This document shows, piece after piece, positions 43,817 to 52,678 of a DNA stretch of 64,000 nucleotides. This DNA is from Fen-999 sp044220545 (lineage in GTDB: Bacteria > Pseudomonadota > Gammaproteobacteria > Burkholderiales > Rhodocyclaceae): positions 80,225 through 144,224 of the forward strand of contig JBGAQX010000007.1 of NCBI GenBank assembly GCA_044220545.1, in the 5' to 3' direction. The notes beneath the pieces are model-generated. The model worked only from the letters and a program-made list of their open reading frames with translations, did no database searches and was not told the origin of the DNA. Position 1 is the stretch's first letter. The number at the start of each line of letters is the position of its first letter. The position numbers and the translations under genes are program-made.

Positions 43817-44044
43817 ATGAATTTCGATAAAGAACTGGATGCTCGCGGCTTGAACTGTCCGCTTCCCATTCTGCGGGCCAAGAAGGCGCTTACCGAAATG
43901 ACGACCGGCCAGGTCCTGCGCATCATCGCCACCGATCCGGGCTCGGTAAAGGATTTCCAGGCCTTTGCCAAGCAGACCGGCAACGAATTGCTGTCGTCCG
44001 CCGAGAACAACAAGGAGTTCGAGTTCTACATCAAGCGCAAGTAG
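43817..44044 (+). CDS. tusA: TusA-family sulfur carrier
   Basis: 75 residues, the usual size. The CPxP motif (GLNCPLPIL) supplies the persulfide-carrying cysteine near the N terminus. In sulfur oxidisers TusA passes sulfane sulfur in the cytoplasm to DsrEFH, DsrC or the sHdr system. The ATG has GAGGA 7 nt upstream; an earlier in-frame start at 43769 would add a non-conserved extension. A terminator follows, then dsrE2. Confidence 0.95.
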   Translation: MNFDKELDARGLNCPLPILRAKKALTEMTTGQVLRIIATDPGSVKDFQAFAKQTGNELLSSAENNKEFEFYIKRK

Positions 44045-44068
44045 GGCGCGAGCCGTTCCGCTGGCCGG

Positions 44069-44095
44069 AGGGCGCCCAAGGCGCCCTTTGTCTTT
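44069..44095 (+). terminator. Rho-independent terminator after tusA
   Basis: 8-bp stem AGGGCGCC/GGCGCCCT with a 3-base loop, followed by TTTGTCTTT. It lies 25 bases after the tusA stop. Confidence 0.8.
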
Positions 44096-44238
44096 GCGGT
44101 ACCTGAAATTCGGATTATCGTGGGTTATGTGGGCATAAGAATAATATGTTCGCTATTGCGCCGCGATATAAATCATCATCGCCAAGTTAGTCTCGCCCAT
44201 CCGCCGGGCTGGACGCAAAAATTCGAAGGAGAGAGATC

Positions 44239-44853
44239 ATGGGTGCCACCCCCGATATCGCAGTTGTGGATGACCTGATCCGCCAGCGGCTGGACGAGAT
44301 TCTGCCGGGCAAGATCGAGGAAAAACTGAAGGAAATCCAGGAAAGCAAAACCCCGTCGATGTCCATTATCGCAACCAAGGGGACTCTCGACTGGGCCTAT
44401 CCGCCTTTCATTCTTGCTTCCACAGCCGCCGCGCTAGGCTGGGACGTCACCATCTTCTTCACCTTCTATGGCCTCAATCTGGTCAAGAGGGATGTTTCCG
44501 ACCTAAAGGTCAGTCCGCTGGGCAACCCCGGGATGCCGATGAAAATGCCTTTCGGACCCGAATGGTTCAAGAGCATCAACTGGAATATTCCGAACATTGT
44601 CCAAGCCGGTATCCCCGGTTTCGAGTCGGTGGCCACGTCCTTGATGCAACAGACGATCAAGAACAACGGCGTCGCCAGCATTTCCGAATTGCGCGAATTG
44701 AGCCAGGAGGCGGGCGTCAAGTTTGTCGTCTGCCAGATGACCGTCGAGCTCTTCGGCTTCAGTCACGACGACTTTGTGTCGGATATGGAGTACGTAGGGG
44801 CTGCTTCGTTCCTGCCGGTTGCGCAAACTTCGGACGTTTGCCTTTTCATCTAG
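44239..44853 (+). CDS. dsrE2: DsrE2-type peroxiredoxin-like sulfurtransferase
   Basis: 204 residues. The DsrE/DsrF-like fold follows a helical N terminus of about 50 residues: MSIIATKGTLDWAYPPFILASTAAALGWDVTIFFTFYGL, with a conserved cysteine in VVCQMTVELFGF and another in DVCLFI. Some DsrE2 proteins are membrane bound, and a hydrophobic stretch (about 52-80) is present here. DsrE2 genes are typically adjacent to tusA in sulfur oxidisers and act in sulfane-sulfur transfer. AAGGAG precedes the ATG. The 194 bases upstream, AT-rich for this genome, contain the terminator and probably its promoter. Confidence 0.88.
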   Translation: MGATPDIAVVDDLIRQRLDEILPGKIEEKLKEIQESKTPSMSIIATKGTLDWAYPPFILASTAAALGWDVTIFFTFYGLNLVKRDVSDLKVSPLGNPGMPMKMPFGPEWFKSINWNIPNIVQAGIPGFESVATSLMQQTIKNNGVASISELRELSQEAGVKFVVCQMTVELFGFSHDDFVSDMEYVGAASFLPVAQTSDVCLFI

Positions 44854-44888
44854 GTTTGTTGGTTTTTCGCGACGCCCTTCGAAGTACA

Positions 44889-44914
44889 ACAAGCCGGAGT
44901 TACCTCCGGCTTGT
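44889..44914. other. Stem-loop between dsrE2 and the FadL-type gene
   Basis: 11-bp perfect stem (ACAAGCCGGAG/CTCCGGCTTGT) with a 4-base loop, 36 bases after the dsrE2 stop. There is no T-run on either side, so termination is probable but not certain. Confidence 0.55.
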
Positions 44915-45002
44915 CACGCTTGGGAGGCCGGCGTAGCTTATCGTTTCGTTCGTCAGACGTTTTGTACCACTTGTTGAATTTGACCCCAGGGGGAGGAACC
45001 AA

Positions 45003-46331
45003 ATGAAACTTAATAAGATCGCAGCTCTGCTTGCCTTCGCCGGAATTGCTTCTCCGGTCTTGGCCACCAACGGTATGAACATGGAAGGCTTCGGGCCGAT
45101 CGCTACCGCAATGGGTGGCGCCTCGATGGCCTATGACAACGGCGTCGCGGCGGTCATGAACAACCCGGCCACGCTGGGATTCATGGCTTCCGGTTCCAGC
45201 CGCTTCGACGCCGCCCTCGGCGGCCTGCATCCCAACGTCAAGGCCAAGATGGCCGGCATGCCCGACGTCAAGTCGGGTGGTGATGCGTACTACATGCCGG
45301 CGATCGGCTACGTGCGCAAGGACGGCAATCTGTCCTACGGCATCGGCTTGTTTTCTCAAGGTGGCATGGGTACCGAATACTCTTCCGGTAGCCTGATGTC
45401 CGCCGGCTCGCCCGGCGACACTCGGTCGGAACTCGGCGTCGGTCGGCTGATCGTACCGCTTACATACCAGGTTTCTCCGGATCTGAACGTTGGCGGCTCC
45501 ATCGATTTCGTCTGGGCAACCTTGGACCTGAAGATGGCTGCCTCGACGGCAATGCTTGGTAGCTTGGTGACCGGCGCGAGCGGCATGATCGGCGGTGCCC
45601 TTGGTGGGCTTGGTGGGTTGAACTGGGCGCGCATCGATTTCTCCGACAGCAACGATTTTTCCGGTGCCGCGAAGGGCTATGGCTGGGCCGGCAAGCTTGG
45701 CTTCACCTACCGCGTCAACAATCAGTTGACGGTCGGCGCCGCCTACCATTCCAAGACTTCGCTTTCCGATCTTGAGACCGGCAGTTCGGGTGCTTCGATG
45801 ACGGCCGGCATGTTCGGCGGGTCGGCGTTGTTCGCGGACAGCGGCAAGATCAAGGTGCGGAATTTCCAGTGGCCGGAGACCTATGCCGTGGGTTTGTCGT
45901 ACCAAGTCGTGCCGCAACTGCAGATTGCCGCCGACGTGAAGAAGATCGTTTGGTCGAAGGTCATGAAGGACTTCAAGATGACCTACGAGAGTGGCGGGAT
46001 GGGCGGCACGGTTGATTTCGCGCTGCCGCAGGAGTGGAAGGACCAGACCGTTCTGCAACTGGGCGCGACCTACATGGTTAACCCGCAGCTCGCACTGCGC
46101 GCCGGCTACAACGGCTCGCGGAATCCTGTTCCGGACAGCTATCTGAACGCCCTGTTCCCGGCCATCGAGAAGGATCACTACACATTCGGCGTTGGCTATG
46201 CATTCAGCAAGGCGTCCGAAGTCAACGGCTCGTTTGTCTATGCGCCCAAGGTTAGTCAGGTAAGCGCGATGGGTATCACCAACGAGCACAGCCAGACCAA
46301 CTGGCAGGTGATGTACAGCCACCGTTTCTAA
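45003..46331 (+). CDS. FadL/OmpP1/TodX-family outer-membrane transporter
   Basis: 442 residues. A signal peptide ends at about residue 21 (ASPVLA). The FadL N-terminal hatch is evident: GFGPIATAMGGASMAYDNGVAAVMNNPAT, with the NPA box. The rest is beta-barrel strands ending in the aromatic residue of YSHRF. The family takes hydrophobic compounds across the outer membrane. Located between dsrE2 and a secreted DUF302-like protein, it could import hydrophobic sulfur or polysulfide; that is inference and fatty acids or aromatics are equally allowed by the family. It is followed by a strong terminator. Confidence 0.85.
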   Translation: MKLNKIAALLAFAGIASPVLATNGMNMEGFGPIATAMGGASMAYDNGVAAVMNNPATLGFMASGSSRFDAALGGLHPNVKAKMAGMPDVKSGGDAYYMPAIGYVRKDGNLSYGIGLFSQGGMGTEYSSGSLMSAGSPGDTRSELGVGRLIVPLTYQVSPDLNVGGSIDFVWATLDLKMAASTAMLGSLVTGASGMIGGALGGLGGLNWARIDFSDSNDFSGAAKGYGWAGKLGFTYRVNNQLTVGAAYHSKTSLSDLETGSSGASMTAGMFGGSALFADSGKIKVRNFQWPETYAVGLSYQVVPQLQIAADVKKIVWSKVMKDFKMTYESGGMGGTVDFALPQEWKDQTVLQLGATYMVNPQLALRAGYNGSRNPVPDSYLNALFPAIEKDHYTFGVGYAFSKASEVNGSFVYAPKVSQVSAMGITNEHSQTNWQVMYSHRF

Positions 46332-46351
46332 GTTGAAACCAGAGTGAAAGG

Positions 46352-46383
46352 GGCTGAAGGCCACAACCTTCAGCCTTTTTTTT
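46352..46383 (+). terminator. Rho-independent terminator after the FadL-type gene
   Basis: 9-bp stem GGCTGAAGG/CCTTCAGCC with a 6-base loop, followed by eight T. It lies 20 bases after the stop. Confidence 0.93.
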
Positions 46384-46423
46384 GCCCTATAGGGTGCAGT
46401 CAAACAACAATGGAGGAGACAAG

Positions 46424-47293
46424 ATGAAAAAATTGATCGCGGGTTTGGTATTGGGGCTGACCGCCTTGGCGGCGCAGGCTTTGCAGCCCTATGTCACCGG
46501 TACCAAGGTCGCCGGTGGTGACACCAAGGCAGTGGCCGCGGCTGTCGAACAAAAGCTCACCGCGGCGGGTTTCACGGTTCTGGGCGTGCATGTGGCCAAG
46601 GGGCTGCCCAAGCAGGCGGCCGTCGTGGTGACCGATGCCGGCTTGACCGACGCACTGAAGGGGATCGGCGGTACCGCGGTCGCGGCGATGCCCATCCGGA
46701 TTGGCGTCAAAGCCGACGGTACCGTGTCCTACGTGAATCTGGAGTACTGGCAGCGCGCCTACCTTCGTAAGGACTACGCCAAGGCCGAAGCGGCGGTGAA
46801 GGCCACAGCCGGGAAACTCGAGCAGGCTCTGGGCGCGGGCCAGCCCTTCGGTGGCGAGGTCAAGACGGAAGATCTTGCCAACTACCGGTACATGTTCGGC
46901 ATGGAACGTTTCGATGCCGACAAGACGACGCTTGAGGAGCACGGCAGCTTCGACGAGGCTGTCAAGGCCGTACGCGACAACCTGGCCAAGGGAGTGAAGG
47001 GTACTGGCAAGGTTTATGAACTGGTTCTCGCCGACAAGAAGATCGCGGTCTTTGGCGTTTCGATGGGCGATGCGGAATTCGGTGAAAGCTGGTGGGTCGG
47101 CAAGATCGGTGCCGACCACGTCGCGGCGCTGCCCTGGGAGGTATTCGTGGTCAACGGCAAGGTGATGGGGCTCTATGGTCGCTATCGCACCGCGCTGGCT
47201 TGGCCATCGCTGACCATGGGCCAGTTCATGGGCATTGCCAACCATCCGGACAAGACCCGCGAAATGCTCGAGGCTGTGGCAGGCGCCAAGTAA
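46424..47293 (+). CDS. Secreted protein with two DUF302-like halves
   Basis: 289 residues. The signal peptide MKKLIAGLVLGLTALAAQA places it in the periplasm. Residues about 35-140 (AAGFTVLGVHVAK, NLEYWQRAYLRKDYAKAE) resemble DUF302. The second half (about 155-285) repeats the theme with GFSMG-like and GLYGRYRTALAWPSL segments. Its function is unknown. It has no cysteine, so it cannot carry sulfur covalently. It starts 92 bases after the FadL-type gene beyond a terminator, with GGAGGAG upstream. The shared island with tusA, dsrE2 and the outer-membrane channel is the only hint at a sulfur role. Confidence 0.7.
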   Translation: MKKLIAGLVLGLTALAAQALQPYVTGTKVAGGDTKAVAAAVEQKLTAAGFTVLGVHVAKGLPKQAAVVVTDAGLTDALKGIGGTAVAAMPIRIGVKADGTVSYVNLEYWQRAYLRKDYAKAEAAVKATAGKLEQALGAGQPFGGEVKTEDLANYRYMFGMERFDADKTTLEEHGSFDEAVKAVRDNLAKGVKGTGKVYELVLADKKIAVFGVSMGDAEFGESWWVGKIGADHVAALPWEVFVVNGKVMGLYGRYRTALAWPSLTMGQFMGIANHPDKTREMLEAVAGAK

Positions 47294-47311
47294 GGCCTCG
47301 GCGCCCGCCCG

Positions 47312-50128
47312 TCAGCCAAGACGGGCAAGCTGGGCGGCGAGCTTTTCGCGCAGGTCGTGGAAGCTCGCCAGCCGCTCCCGTTCCTGATTGACCACCGCCG
47401 CCGGCGCGCGCTCGACGAAACTCGGCGTGGCCAGTTTCTTTTCCGCCTTGGCGATCTCGCCTTCGACGCGAGCGAGTTCCTTGCTCACCCGCTCTTTTTC
47501 GGCGGCGACGTCGATCTCTATTTTCAGCATGAGGCGGAAGTCGCCGACGATCTGCACCGGCGCATCCGATTCCGGCAGCGCGTCGCCCGTCGCCGTTACC
47601 TCGGAGAGTTTCGCCAGCGCCGCCAGATAGGGCGCATAGCTGGCCATCGCCACCGCATCGCCCGCGGCGGCGAGCGGCACCTTCTGTGCCGGCGAGAGGT
47701 TCATTTCGCCGCGCAGGCTGCGGCAGGCGTTGACCATGTCCTTCAACGTGGCCACCCATTGCTCCGCCAGGTCGTCGCAGCGCGTGGGATCGGCCTTCGG
47801 GTAGGCCTGGAGCATCAGCGATGTCGAACCGTCGCCGCTCCCTTGGCCAGCGACGGGTGCCACCTTCTGCCAGAGCTCCTCGGTGATGAACGGGATGAGG
47901 GGATGGGCCAAGCGCAAGGTGGCCTCCAAGACACGCACCAGAGTACGCCGCGTGGCGCGTTGTTGGGCCGGATTGCCGTTCTGTATTTGCACCTTGGCCA
48001 ATTCCACATACCAGTCACAGTACTGGTCCCAGACGAATTCGTACATGGCCTTGGCCAGCAGGTCGAAGCGGTAGTCGGCAAAGTGCTTGGCCACTTCCCC
48101 TTCGAGGCGCTGCAGGATGCTGACGATCCAGCGGTCGGCCGGTGAGTATTCACGCGGTGCCCGCTCGTCCAGGCCGCAGTCCTGGCCTTCGCAATTCATC
48201 AGCACGAAGCGCGAGGCATTCCACAGCTTGTTGCAGAAATTGCGGTAACCCTCGCAACGGCTCATGTCGAACTTGATGTCGCGGCCAGGGCTCGCCAGCG
48301 AGGCGAAGGTGAAGCGCAGTGCGTCGGTGCCGAATCCGGGAATGCCGTTCGGGTACTCCTTGCGGGTGCGCTTTTCTATCTGTTCGGCCTGCTTTGGGTT
48401 CATCAGCCCGGTGGTGCGTTTCTTCACCAGGTCGTCGATGGCGATCCCATCGATGAGATCGATGGGATCGAGGACGTTGCCCTTCGACTTGCTCATCTTC
48501 TGGCCTTCCGCGTCGCGGATCAGGCCGTGCACGTAGACGTCGCGGAAGGGGATCTTGCCGGTGATGTGCTTGGTCATCATCACCATGCGCGCCACCCAGA
48601 AGAAGATGATGTCGAAGCCGGTGACGAGCACCGTGGACGGCAGGTAAAGATCCAGCGCGGGGTTGGATTGCGCCGGCCATTCCGGTGTCCAGTCGAGCGT
48701 CGAGAACGGCCAGAGCGCCGAGGAGTACCAGGTGTCGAGGACATCCGGATCGCGCGTCAGGCCACCGGCGTAGCCATCCTGCCGGGCCAATTGCCGCGCC
48801 TCGGCCTCGTCGTGGGCGACGTAGTAGCGACCATCGTCCGAGTACCAGGCGGGAATCTGGTGGCCCCACCAGAGTTGACGGGAAATGCACCAGTCCTGGA
48901 TGTTGTTGAGCCATTGGTTGTAGGTGTTCACCCACTGCTCGGGGAAGAACCGGATTTCGCCATTGGCGACGCATTCCAGCGCCTGGCCGGCGATGGACTT
49001 GCCGCTTGAATTCGGGCCGGTGGCCGGCTTGCTCATGGCGACGAACCACTGGTCGGTCAGCATGGGCTCGATGACCGCATTGGTGCGGTCGCCACGCGGC
49101 ACCATCAACTTGTGTGGCTTAGTCGACTCCAGCAGGCCTTCCGCCGTCAGATCGGCGACGATGTTCTTGCGTGCTTCGTAGCGATCCATGCCCCGGTATT
49201 TTTCCGGGCCCAGTTCGTTGATCCGCGCGTCCAGGGTGAAAATGCCGATCGGCTGCAACTGGTGCCGGTGGCCGACCTGCCAGTCGTTGAAGTCATGGGC
49301 TGGCGTAATCTTGACGCAACCGGTGCCAAACTCCTTGTCGACATACGCGTCGGCGATAACCGGAATGGTACGGCCGGTGAGCGGCAGCACGACATGCTTG
49401 CCGACCAGATGCCGGTAGCGCTCATCGTCCGGATTCACCGCGACGGCGACGTCGCCGAGCATGGTTTCCGGCCGCGTAGTGGCTACCGTCAGGGAACCGT
49501 TGCCACAGGCGAACGGATAGCGGATCTGCCACATGAAGCCATCCTCTTCCTCGCTGACGACCTCGAGGTCGGAAACGGCGGTGAGCAGCTTGGGGTCCCA
49601 GTTCACCAGCCGTTTGCCACGGTAGATAAGTCCTTCCCGGAACAGGCGCACAAAGGTCTCGGTGACGATCTTCGACAGCCCGGCGTCCATGGTGAAGCGT
49701 TCGCGCGTCCAATCCGGCGAGGTACCAAGACGACGCATCTGTTTGGTAATGGAGCCGCCGGAATACTCCTTCCACTCCCAGACCTTTTCGAGAAACTTCT
49801 CGCGGCCGAGATCGTGGCGGGAGACGCCTTGGGCGTCCAATTGACGCTCAACGACGATCTGGGTCGCGATGCCCGCATGGTCGGTGCCGGGCTGCCACAG
49901 CGTGTTGTCGCCGCGCATCCGGTGGTAGCGGGTCAGCGCGTCCATCAGCGTCTGGTTGAAGCCATGGCCCATGTGCAAGGTGCCGGTCACATTGGGTGGC
50001 GGCAACAGGATGCAGAAGTTGTCGTTCTTGGTCCGGTCGAGGCCGGCGGTGAAATAGCCGCGCGACTCCCAGACGGGATACCAGCGCCGCTCGATGTCGG
50101 CGGGCTCTAAGCTCTTGGCGAGTTCCAT
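47312..50128 (-). CDS. valS: Valyl-tRNA synthetase
   Basis: 938 residues, the normal length. The class I signatures are PPPNVTGTLHMGHGF (HIGH) and KMSKSKGN (KMSKS). An editing domain lies between them, and the C terminus has the coiled-coil arm typical of ValRS. The ATG at 50128 (MELAKSLEPADIE) matches the conserved start; upstream sequence in frame is not coding-like. It is the last gene of the minus-strand pepA-holC group and ends 18 bases from the convergent DUF302-like gene. Confidence 0.97.
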   Translation of the reverse strand: MELAKSLEPADIERRWYPVWESRGYFTAGLDRTKNDNFCILLPPPNVTGTLHMGHGFNQTLMDALTRYHRMRGDNTLWQPGTDHAGIATQIVVERQLDAQGVSRHDLGREKFLEKVWEWKEYSGGSITKQMRRLGTSPDWTRERFTMDAGLSKIVTETFVRLFREGLIYRGKRLVNWDPKLLTAVSDLEVVSEEEDGFMWQIRYPFACGNGSLTVATTRPETMLGDVAVAVNPDDERYRHLVGKHVVLPLTGRTIPVIADAYVDKEFGTGCVKITPAHDFNDWQVGHRHQLQPIGIFTLDARINELGPEKYRGMDRYEARKNIVADLTAEGLLESTKPHKLMVPRGDRTNAVIEPMLTDQWFVAMSKPATGPNSSGKSIAGQALECVANGEIRFFPEQWVNTYNQWLNNIQDWCISRQLWWGHQIPAWYSDDGRYYVAHDEAEARQLARQDGYAGGLTRDPDVLDTWYSSALWPFSTLDWTPEWPAQSNPALDLYLPSTVLVTGFDIIFFWVARMVMMTKHITGKIPFRDVYVHGLIRDAEGQKMSKSKGNVLDPIDLIDGIAIDDLVKKRTTGLMNPKQAEQIEKRTRKEYPNGIPGFGTDALRFTFASLASPGRDIKFDMSRCEGYRNFCNKLWNASRFVLMNCEGQDCGLDERAPREYSPADRWIVSILQRLEGEVAKHFADYRFDLLAKAMYEFVWDQYCDWYVELAKVQIQNGNPAQQRATRRTLVRVLEATLRLAHPLIPFITEELWQKVAPVAGQGSGDGSTSLMLQAYPKADPTRCDDLAEQWVATLKDMVNACRSLRGEMNLSPAQKVPLAAAGDAVAMASYAPYLAALAKLSEVTATGDALPESDAPVQIVGDFRLMLKIEIDVAAEKERVSKELARVEGEIAKAEKKLATPSFVERAPAAVVNQERERLASFHDLREKLAAQLARLG

Positions 50129-50201
50129 GGGGATACCCGAAATGGCGGGATTGGGAAAGCCGAAAATTATACTGGACGGCGCCGGGCCGGTCGGCGCGCG
50201 G

Positions 50202-50645
50202 TCAGACGGAAGTGGGTGGTACCTCTTCCGCTTCGAGCGCCGCCTGTAGCCGGGGCAAGAGCGCCGCTCGGGACTCGTCGGCGATTCGGGCGACGAGCTG
50301 GTCGGTGACGCCATCCAGCACCCGCATGATCACCTGGGGCAACTCACTATCGAGCCATGCCGCCAATTCCTCGGCCAGCGCCTGTCGCTGTGCGGGAAGT
50401 CGCTCAAACAGCAGTTCCCTTGCCAGAGCCTCGATGCGCTCGGGCGCGACCGTCGGCGGACTCTCGGCCCCGGGGAGGGCAAGCAGAGGGATATCGGCGC
50501 CATCGACCACTTCGGTCAGGACCGGCAGATCGTCGCGGTCGGTGGGAGGCTCCGGCATGGTCGGTAGAGCACCTCCGGCGACGAAGCTGCGGTGTCGCCG
50601 CATCAACTGATTCGCCTGTTGCAGAACGTCGTCGCCGTGATTCAT
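50202..50645 (-). CDS. Hypothetical protein between holC and valS
   Basis: 147 residues, acidic, with a proline-rich linker (about 25-60) and a helical C-terminal half (ALARELLFERLPAQRQALAEELAAWLDSEL). Its start overlaps the holC stop by 4 nt, so it is translated from the same message. Small proteins of similar kind occupy this place in other betaproteobacteria; no function is known to me. Confidence 0.7.
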   Translation of the reverse strand: MNHGDDVLQQANQLMRRHRSFVAGGALPTMPEPPTDRDDLPVLTEVVDGADIPLLALPGAESPPTVAPERIEALARELLFERLPAQRQALAEELAAWLDSELPQVIMRVLDGVTDQLVARIADESRAALLPRLQAALEAEEVPPTSV

Positions 50646-51070
50646 ATAGGACCCGCGCCGATGTCGCGGGCTTCCAGGGCATAGCCCCGCTCGCGATAGA
50701 ACTTGAAGCGCTCGCGCGCCGGCAGGCGATCGGCATCCGCCGTGCTGACGATCTCGACCAGATCCTCGAAGCGCGAGAAACCTGGCGGCAGCTCGTCGCC
50801 CAGATTGAGCAGGCAGCGGTCGTGAGGCAGTTCGTCCAGTTGCGTTGTCAGCAGGATCGGCGTTTCGGTCGCCACGGACGAGCTGGCGACACAGTGGGGC
50901 ACGAAACCGGTTGCTGGATGAGACCAAAGCAACCTGTCCAATTGGTCGGCGGCCTGCCGGGACGGCACATACACCAAGACCGGCTGACGTTTTTGCCAAG
51001 CCTGCCGCAGCCACTCGGCCGCGGCCGCGAGGCGATCCGGTGCGCCGTGGAGAAACTGGATGCGTGTCAC
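50642..51070 (-). CDS. holC: DNA polymerase III chi subunit
   Basis: 142 residues, the usual size. Typical HolC features are the N-terminal strand and helix (IQFLHGAPDRLAAAAEWLRQAW), VLVYVPSRQAADQLDRLLW and CLLNLGDELPPGFSRFEDLVEIV. Chi links the clamp loader to SSB. It overlaps the pepA stop by 4 nt and the next gene by 4 nt. Confidence 0.92.
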   Translation of the reverse strand: MTRIQFLHGAPDRLAAAAEWLRQAWQKRQPVLVYVPSRQAADQLDRLLWSHPATGFVPHCVASSSVATETPILLTTQLDELPHDRCLLNLGDELPPGFSRFEDLVEIVSTADADRLPARERFKFYRERGYALEARDIGAGPI

Positions 51071-52566
51071 GACTTGACGTCGGCCGCCCGCGACAGCAGG
51101 AAATGGGTGAGCAAAGGAACTGGCCGGCCGGTCGAACCTTTTTCCTTGCCGGTGCGATAGGCCGTGCCGGCGATATCGAGATGCGCCCAGTCGTACTTCT
51201 TAGCAAAACGCGACAGGAAACAGGCGGCGGTAATGGTGCCGCCCATGCGGCCGCCGATATTGGCCATATCGGCGAAGTTGCTCTGGAGCAGTTCCTGATA
51301 GTCTTCCCACAGGGGCAGTTGCCAAGCCCGGTCATAGGCTTCCTGTCCGGCCTCGATCAGTTCCCGCGCCAAGCCATCGTTGTTGGCAAGCAGGCCGGTG
51401 GCGACACTTCCCAGGGCGACCACGCAGGCACCGGTCAGCGTGGCGACGTCCACAACGCAGGCGGGGTTGAACCGCTCGACGTAGGTCAGGGCGTCGCAGA
51501 GTATCAGGCGGCCTTCCGCGTCGGTGTTGAGAATCTCGATCGTTTGGCCGGAAAGCGAGGTCACGACGTCGCCTGGCTTGGTGGCATTGCCGCCCGGCAT
51601 GTTTTCTGTGGCGGGAATGACGCCAAAGACGTTGAGTGGCAACCTCATCTGGGCGACGGCCTTCATCGTGCCCAGCACACTTGCCGCACCGGACATGTCG
51701 AACTTCATTTCGTCCATTTCCGCGGCTGGCTTCAGCGAAATGCCTCCCGTGTCGAAAGTGACGCCTTTGCCGACCAGAACAACAGGCTGCTCGTCCGCCT
51801 TGCCGCCGGCATGCTTCAGGACAATGAACTTTGGTGGTTCCTGCGAGCCCCGGGCGACTGACAGCAGGCTGTGCATGCCCAGCTTTTCCATGTCGGCGCG
51901 CTCCAGAACTTCGACGCTCAATCCATGCGCCGTGGCCAGTTCTCTGGCTTGATCCGCCAGGTGACTGGGCGTGCAGATGTTGCCCGGCAGATTGGCCAGG
52001 TCTTTCATGAACACGGTGCCGGCGGCGATGGCCTCGCCCTGAGTCAGCGCTTCCTCGGCCGGGCCGAGTTCGTTGCGCCGCTCGACGCAGAAGGTCAGCT
52101 TGCGTAGCGGGCGGCGGACGTCATCCTTTTTCGACTTGAGGCGATCGAAGCGATACAGCGCCTCGATGACTACCATGGTGGCCTGGCGGATCCGCCATGT
52201 GACATCGCGCTTCTTGATGGAAAGTTCGGTCAGGTAAAGGGTGCCGTCAAAACCGCCAGTTTCATTGAGGGTCTTGACTGCGGTGGCGATGGCGGCACGA
52301 AACTCCTTCTCGCGAAACTCTTTTTCCTTGCCCAGACCCACCAGCAGAACTCGGTCGGCCAGAGTGCCGGGGACGTTATGCAGCAGCAGGGTCGATCCCG
52401 TCTTGCCCTCCATGTCGCCTCGGCGAAGCAGATCGCTCAGGTAGCCACGCGCGGCATTGTCGATGACCTCGGCGGGCAGCGACAGTTTGCGCGGCTCGAA
52501 GACGCCGACGACCACGCAAGCGCTGCGCTGTTTCTCGGGGCTGCCGCTTCTTATGCTAAATTCCAC
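51067..52566 (-). CDS. pepA: Leucyl aminopeptidase (cytosol aminopeptidase)
   Basis: 499 residues of the M17 family. Active-site motifs are VGKGVTFDTGGISLKPAAEMDEMKFDMSGA and the signature NTDAEGRL. It is a hexameric di-metal cytosolic peptidase; in E. coli it also binds DNA. The gene heads the pepA-holC-valS group and is divergent from lptF, with 112 bases of AT-richer sequence between the starts that should hold both promoters. Confidence 0.96.
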   Translation of the reverse strand: MEFSIRSGSPEKQRSACVVVGVFEPRKLSLPAEVIDNAARGYLSDLLRRGDMEGKTGSTLLLHNVPGTLADRVLLVGLGKEKEFREKEFRAAIATAVKTLNETGGFDGTLYLTELSIKKRDVTWRIRQATMVVIEALYRFDRLKSKKDDVRRPLRKLTFCVERRNELGPAEEALTQGEAIAAGTVFMKDLANLPGNICTPSHLADQARELATAHGLSVEVLERADMEKLGMHSLLSVARGSQEPPKFIVLKHAGGKADEQPVVLVGKGVTFDTGGISLKPAAEMDEMKFDMSGAASVLGTMKAVAQMRLPLNVFGVIPATENMPGGNATKPGDVVTSLSGQTIEILNTDAEGRLILCDALTYVERFNPACVVDVATLTGACVVALGSVATGLLANNDGLARELIEAGQEAYDRAWQLPLWEDYQELLQSNFADMANIGGRMGGTITAACFLSRFAKKYDWAHLDIAGTAYRTGKEKGSTGRPVPLLTHFLLSRAADVKS

Positions 52567-52678
52567 GTGTCGCTCCTGCGCTTGTTTGGAGGAAAGTATT
52601 GATATTTTTCTCTAATACCACCGTTTTGGCGATTATCACCAATAATTTCCCCAGAAGTCAAAGCCCCACCACGCCGAA

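Noticed and set aside
44045..44238. AT-rich 194-base gap before dsrE2 examined for a small gene or RNA
   Set aside because: Apart from the tusA terminator no open frame, tRNA fold or riboswitch could be recognised; it is best read as a promoter region.
44850..46403. 517-codon minus-strand frame opposite the FadL-type gene
   Set aside because: The sense strand has a signal peptide, the NPA hatch motif and a terminal aromatic residue; the antisense frame has none of these.
47307..47326. GCCCGTC/GACGGGC stem between the DUF302-like gene and valS
   Set aside because: It overlaps the valS stop codon and lacks a T-run in either direction, so it is not a convincing terminator.
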